From DASYFG01 sp036498565 (GTDB taxonomy: Bacteria; Bacillota; Bacilli; Lactobacillales; Lactobacillaceae): 64,000 bases of DNA. The translations under genes and the position numbers were made by a program. The notes under the pieces are model-generated. The model ran no database searches and was not told the origin of the DNA. It saw only the letters and a program-made list of their open reading frames with translations. Shown one piece after another: positions 61,188-64,000 of this stretch (positions within the stretch are counted from its first letter, which is position 1; each line of letters begins with the position of its first letter). The stretch lies in the NCBI GenBank assembly GCA_036498565.1, contig DASYFG010000004.1:682001-746000 (forward strand), in the 5' to 3' direction.

Positions 61188-62587
61188 TATGCTTTCCTCT
61201 TAAACACCGTCACACTTTCAACGTGTGTCGTTTGTGGGAATTGATCCAACGGCGTGATGGCGCCATCGATTTCAAATCCTTGTTCTAAAATTTGGACTGC
61301 ATCCCGTGCCAAAGTCGCGGGGTTACAACTGATGTAAACAAATGTTTCTGGCGCCATGCCGGCCACCGCTTCAATTAACTCTGGCGTCAAACCTTTGCGT
61401 GGTGGGTCAACAAAGACCACTTCTGGTTTTAAGCCCTCCGCTTGCCATTCGCGCATTTGCGCTGGGGCGTCGTTTGCGATGAATTCTGCATTTTTTACAT
61501 TGTTCAAAGCCATGTTGACTTTGGCGTCGGCCACAGCGGGTTCAACAACTTCGACACCGATGACTTTTTTGACTTGATTAGCCACCGTCAAACCAATTGT
61601 CCCGATCCCAGAATACGCGTCAATCACTGTATCCGTTAGTTTCAAGCCCGCTTTTTTCGCTGCCAAACTATACAACACTTCCGTCGTTTGGGGGTTAACT
61701 TGATAAAAACTGTTCAAGCCGATGTTGAATTTGTTCGCCAAAATCGTGTCTTGGATTGTACTTTGCCCAAACAATACGCGGTTTTCGCTTCCCAACAAAA
61801 CGTTAGTTTGGCGCGGATTGTAGTTCAAAATCAAACTCTTTAATTCCGGCAAAGCCGCCACAATATCAGCAACAATTGCAGCTTCGTCATGCAATTCACG
61901 CGTGGCCGTGATCAAACCAACCATCATTTCATGGCTGTAATACCCGCGCCGCACCATGATGTAGCGGATTTCGCCCTTTTTGGTAGCATCGTCCCAAACC
62001 GTTGTGCCGTGCGCGTCCAAAATGTCACGCACCGTGCCGATTGCGGCATCAATTTTGGGATCGTTCAAATAATAATCGTCAATTGGCACCAAATTATGTG
62101 AGCCGCGGCGGTAGAATCCCGTCGTCAAATGACCGTCTTGGAATTTCACCGGTACCACGGTTTTATTCCGGTACTTGCTTGGCGTTTCCATGCCGATTGT
62201 CGGATCGACGTCAACGTCCAAACCAACTTTTTTGAACAATTGCACAATTTGATTGCGCTTTAATTCAAGTTGCGCATCATATTTCAAATTCACCAACGGC
62301 GCAATGCCGGACGTGATCAATTGGCCATGCGCCACATCAACACGATCAGGCGATGTTTTCAAACGTTCAATCGTGCGTCCAAACGCATAATTTTGCAAAA
62401 CACGTGTTACGCCGATTTTGATTTCTTCACCTGGCAACGCATCCGCCACAAAAATTGGATAATTATCGACTTTGATAACACCCAATCCTTGGAACGTGAT
62501 GTCGACCACTTCACCGATTAATTCTTGATTTTTAACGACCGGTGCTTTTTTTGTTTGGCGCGGCGCTTTAATTTTATTTGTCGTCAC
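61187..62587 (-). CDS. rlmD: 23S rRNA (uracil-C5)-methyltransferase, RlmD/RlmCD type
   Basis: 466 residues from GTG 62587, behind AAAGGA and overlapping the dgkB end by 14 nt. N-terminal TRAM domain (ELIGEVVDITFQGLGVIKVD, about 20-80). The C-terminal SAM-dependent domain has DAYSGIGTIGLTVANQVKKV, VFVDPPRKGLTPELIEAV and the catalytic Cys region VYISCNPATLARDAVQIL. It methylates U747/U1939 of 23S rRNA. The four iron-sulfur cysteines found in many RlmD proteins after the TRAM domain are missing (HGQLITSGIAPLVNLKY in that place). The gatB-dgkB-rlmD order is shared with Bacillus. Confidence 0.9.
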   Translation of the reverse strand: MTTNKIKAPRQTKKAPVVKNQELIGEVVDITFQGLGVIKVDNYPIFVADALPGEEIKIGVTRVLQNYAFGRTIERLKTSPDRVDVAHGQLITSGIAPLVNLKYDAQLELKRNQIVQLFKKVGLDVDVDPTIGMETPSKYRNKTVVPVKFQDGHLTTGFYRRGSHNLVPIDDYYLNDPKIDAAIGTVRDILDAHGTTVWDDATKKGEIRYIMVRRGYYSHEMMVGLITATRELHDEAAIVADIVAALPELKSLILNYNPRQTNVLLGSENRVLFGQSTIQDTILANKFNIGLNSFYQVNPQTTEVLYSLAAKKAGLKLTDTVIDAYSGIGTIGLTVANQVKKVIGVEVVEPAVADAKVNMALNNVKNAEFIANDAPAQMREWQAEGLKPEVVFVDPPRKGLTPELIEAVAGMAPETFVYISCNPATLARDAVQILEQGFEIDGAITPLDQFPQTTHVESVTVFKRKA

Positions 62588-63587
62588 TTACTTGTTCCTT
62601 TTCAACTTCTTCAATAAATTTCTGTTCTACTTGGCGGCGTTCGATATCCACATGCGTCAAAGCATCCGCTGACAAACCAGTTGTATTGGCCACGAATTCA
62701 ATATGTTGTTGCAAATTGACAAATGTCATCGGTGCCACGCCACCGTATTCGCCATCAATATTGACGGCTAACGCGTCATTTGTGAGCGGTTCAATGCGCA
62801 CTTGATTGGTTTTTTTGTAAATCAACTGCGGATCATCCGTGTGCTTACCGTTCAGCGCTTTGGCCACCAAATTAAATAACTGGCCTAAGTTCGATTGTTT
62901 GACAATCAACAGCGTGAATTTTCCATCGTCCAACTTGGCATCCGGCACGATTTGCTCAAAACCGCCGACTGAATTTGTCAGTGCCAAGAAGATCATCGAA
63001 ATGTCCCCTTCGAATTCACCGTCGTCAAACGTCACCCGCGCGGTAATCGGCTTCACACGCGTCAACAATTCCGCGCCTTTCACCAAATAAGCCAGATAAC
63101 CGTACATCGACTTCATCACGCTTGGCACAGCGTAAGTCACTTCTGACAACGTGCCCAAAGCCGCAATGTTCATGAAATATTGCGTTTGCGCAGCGGTTTG
63201 AATCTCACCGATGTCCATTTTGATGGTTTGTTCTTGCAAAATAACTTTGGCAGCGTCTAACAAATCATCGCGCGGAATTTTCAAAGCGCGCGCATAATCA
63301 TTCGTCGTTCCCGAAGGCAAAATCGCCATCTTCGGCCGCTTTTCTAACGGAGCCAAACCATTGATGACTTCGTTAATCGTGCCATCCCCACCGGCTGCCA
63401 CAATCAATTCAAAGCCCGCTTCAGCCGCCCGGCGCGCTTCATTAGCCGCAGAAAATGGTGCCGCCGTAGTCGCAAAGGCGCTGGTTTCATAACCAGCTTG
63501 TTCATAAACTTGTAAAATATCTAATAAATCGCGTTTAATCGCTTCCCGACCAGAAGTCGGATTATAAATGAGTCGAGCCCGTTTCAT
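62574..63587 (-). CDS. dgkB: Diacylglycerol kinase DgkB-type (soluble lipid kinase)
   Basis: 337 residues; AAAAAGGGGG precedes ATG 63587. DAGK catalytic domain: ARLIYNPTSGREAIKRDLLD, LIVAAGGDGTINEVINGLAP (nucleotide-binding GGDGT), ILPSGTTNDYARALKIPRDD. The C-terminal beta domain has VNIDGEYGGVAPMTF. The tail is rich in Glu/Lys. Known: DgkB phosphorylates diacylglycerol released during lipoteichoic-acid synthesis and returns it to phosphatidic acid, so the gene is functionally linked to the teichoic-acid theme of the window. Lies between gatB and rlmD. Confidence 0.9.
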   Translation of the reverse strand: MKRARLIYNPTSGREAIKRDLLDILQVYEQAGYETSAFATTAAPFSAANEARRAAEAGFELIVAAGGDGTINEVINGLAPLEKRPKMAILPSGTTNDYARALKIPRDDLLDAAKVILQEQTIKMDIGEIQTAAQTQYFMNIAALGTLSEVTYAVPSVMKSMYGYLAYLVKGAELLTRVKPITARVTFDDGEFEGDISMIFLALTNSVGGFEQIVPDAKLDDGKFTLLIVKQSNLGQLFNLVAKALNGKHTDDPQLIYKKTNQVRIEPLTNDALAVNIDGEYGGVAPMTFVNLQQHIEFVANTTGLSADALTHVDIERRQVEQKFIEEVEKEQVSDDK

Positions 63588-63638
63588 GGGTGCCCCCTTT
63601 TTGTTTCTTATGTACGCGGGTTGCCCCGCTGCAAGTCT

Positions 63639-64000
63639 TTAACGTGCATTCAAACTGTCAATCAACAATTTGTTTAACACATTCGGGTTGGCTTGCCCCT
63701 TGGTTGCTTTCATTAATTGCCCAATCAAGAATCCGGTGGCACGGTCTTTGCCGGCCTTAAAGTCTTCAATTGATTGTGCGTTATTGTCCAAAATTTCATC
63801 AATCATGGGTTGCAACACAGCTGGATCGCTCAATTGCACCAAGCCGTTCTTTTCCGCAAAGGCTTTTGGTTCTTCACCAACCATAATCGCTTCAAAGACT
63901 TGTTTGGCTTGCTTGGTTGAAATCGTGCCGTCTTCAATCAATGCAATCATGCCGGCCAAATGTTCAGGCGTCAATTGCGTGTCTTGCAACTCCACGTGAT
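63639..64000 (-). CDS. gatB: Asp/Glu-tRNA amidotransferase subunit B, C-terminal part (runs off the right edge)
   Basis: About 120 C-terminal residues are visible; the frame stays open to base 64000, and the GTG at 63995 is internal, not a start. LTPEHLAGMIALIEDGTIST and KQAKQVFEAIMVGEEPKAFA form the GatB/YqeY tail domain, ending DRATGFLIGQLMKATKGQAN and LNKLLIDSLNAR. With GatA and GatC it converts misacylated Glu-tRNA(Gln) (and Asp-tRNA(Asn)) to the correct form. It is followed after 51 nt by dgkB. Confidence 0.92.
   Translation of the reverse strand, partial: HVELQDTQLTPEHLAGMIALIEDGTISTKQAKQVFEAIMVGEEPKAFAEKNGLVQLSDPAVLQPMIDEILDNNAQSIEDFKAGKDRATGFLIGQLMKATKGQANPNVLNKLLIDSLNAR

Overview
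The window looks like chromosomal DNA of a Gram-positive lactic acid bacterium. My best guess is the Leuconostocaceae, with Weissella the most likely genus. The reasons are: MurE has DDPQ where diaminopimelate-type enzymes carry DNPR (L-lysine type); there are T-box, PyrR and TPP leader regulators and CcpA-type cre sites; there are CDP-glycerol/teichoic-acid enzymes and autolysins with GW modules; and Shine-Dalgarno sites of the AAAGGAGG type precede most genes. The species is inferred from gene content, not from a database comparison.

Left part (1-19.7 kb) is housekeeping and metabolism. It holds a uracil permease behind a PyrR attenuator (partial, minus strand), a FAD-linked D-lactate/glycolate dehydrogenase-like gene broken by a frameshift near its end, a di/tripeptide symporter, argS behind a T-box, a small protein, murE, and a cre-controlled GH1 6-phospho-beta-glucosidase plus ROK sugar kinase operon. 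A TPP riboswitch then precedes ykoEDC-tenA on the plus strand (uptake and salvage of thiamine precursor). A flavodoxin follows and converges on a replication/repair operon running mutM-coaE-dnaB-dnaI followed by two YibE/F-like membrane proteins.

Middle part (19.8-61.2 kb) is one very large minus-strand cell-wall glycopolymer locus. It contains six CDP-glycerol glycerophosphotransferase-family proteins, two TagGH-type ABC exporters, TagD (CDP-glycerol), Glf (UDP-galactofuranose), Ugd (UDP-glucuronate) and GlmU (UDP-GlcNAc). It also has two GlfT-like GT2 enzymes, a double-domain GT2, a TarM/TagE-like GT4 followed by a possible GtfB-like partner, and a polysaccharide pyruvyltransferase. Decoration candidates are two left-handed beta-helix acyltransferases, an acyltransferase-3 membrane protein, an SGNH protein and a DUF6270-like protein. 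A secreted parallel beta-helix protein and two GW-module autolysins complete it. Several internal terminators and promoters split it into about nine transcription units. No TagO/TagA-type initiating enzyme, Wzx/Wzy or LCP ligase is present, so synthesis must be primed and anchored from elsewhere.

Right part (61.2-64 kb) is again housekeeping: gatB (partial)-dgkB-rlmD, an order also found in Bacillus, into which the acyltransferase and a large TagF-like gene are translationally coupled.

The most unusual features are: a 62-nt tRNA-like element (acceptor-like stem, T-arm and one short hairpin, no anticodon arm) between the GtfB-like operon and tagH; a tagH product with a membrane segment and an external tail carrying two DxDGDG calcium-loop-like repeats; a palindromic terminator that encodes the same C-terminal KKENA in two convergent genes; a 123-nt nested palindrome between mutM and coaE; and the multiplicity of long, divergent TagF-like proteins.
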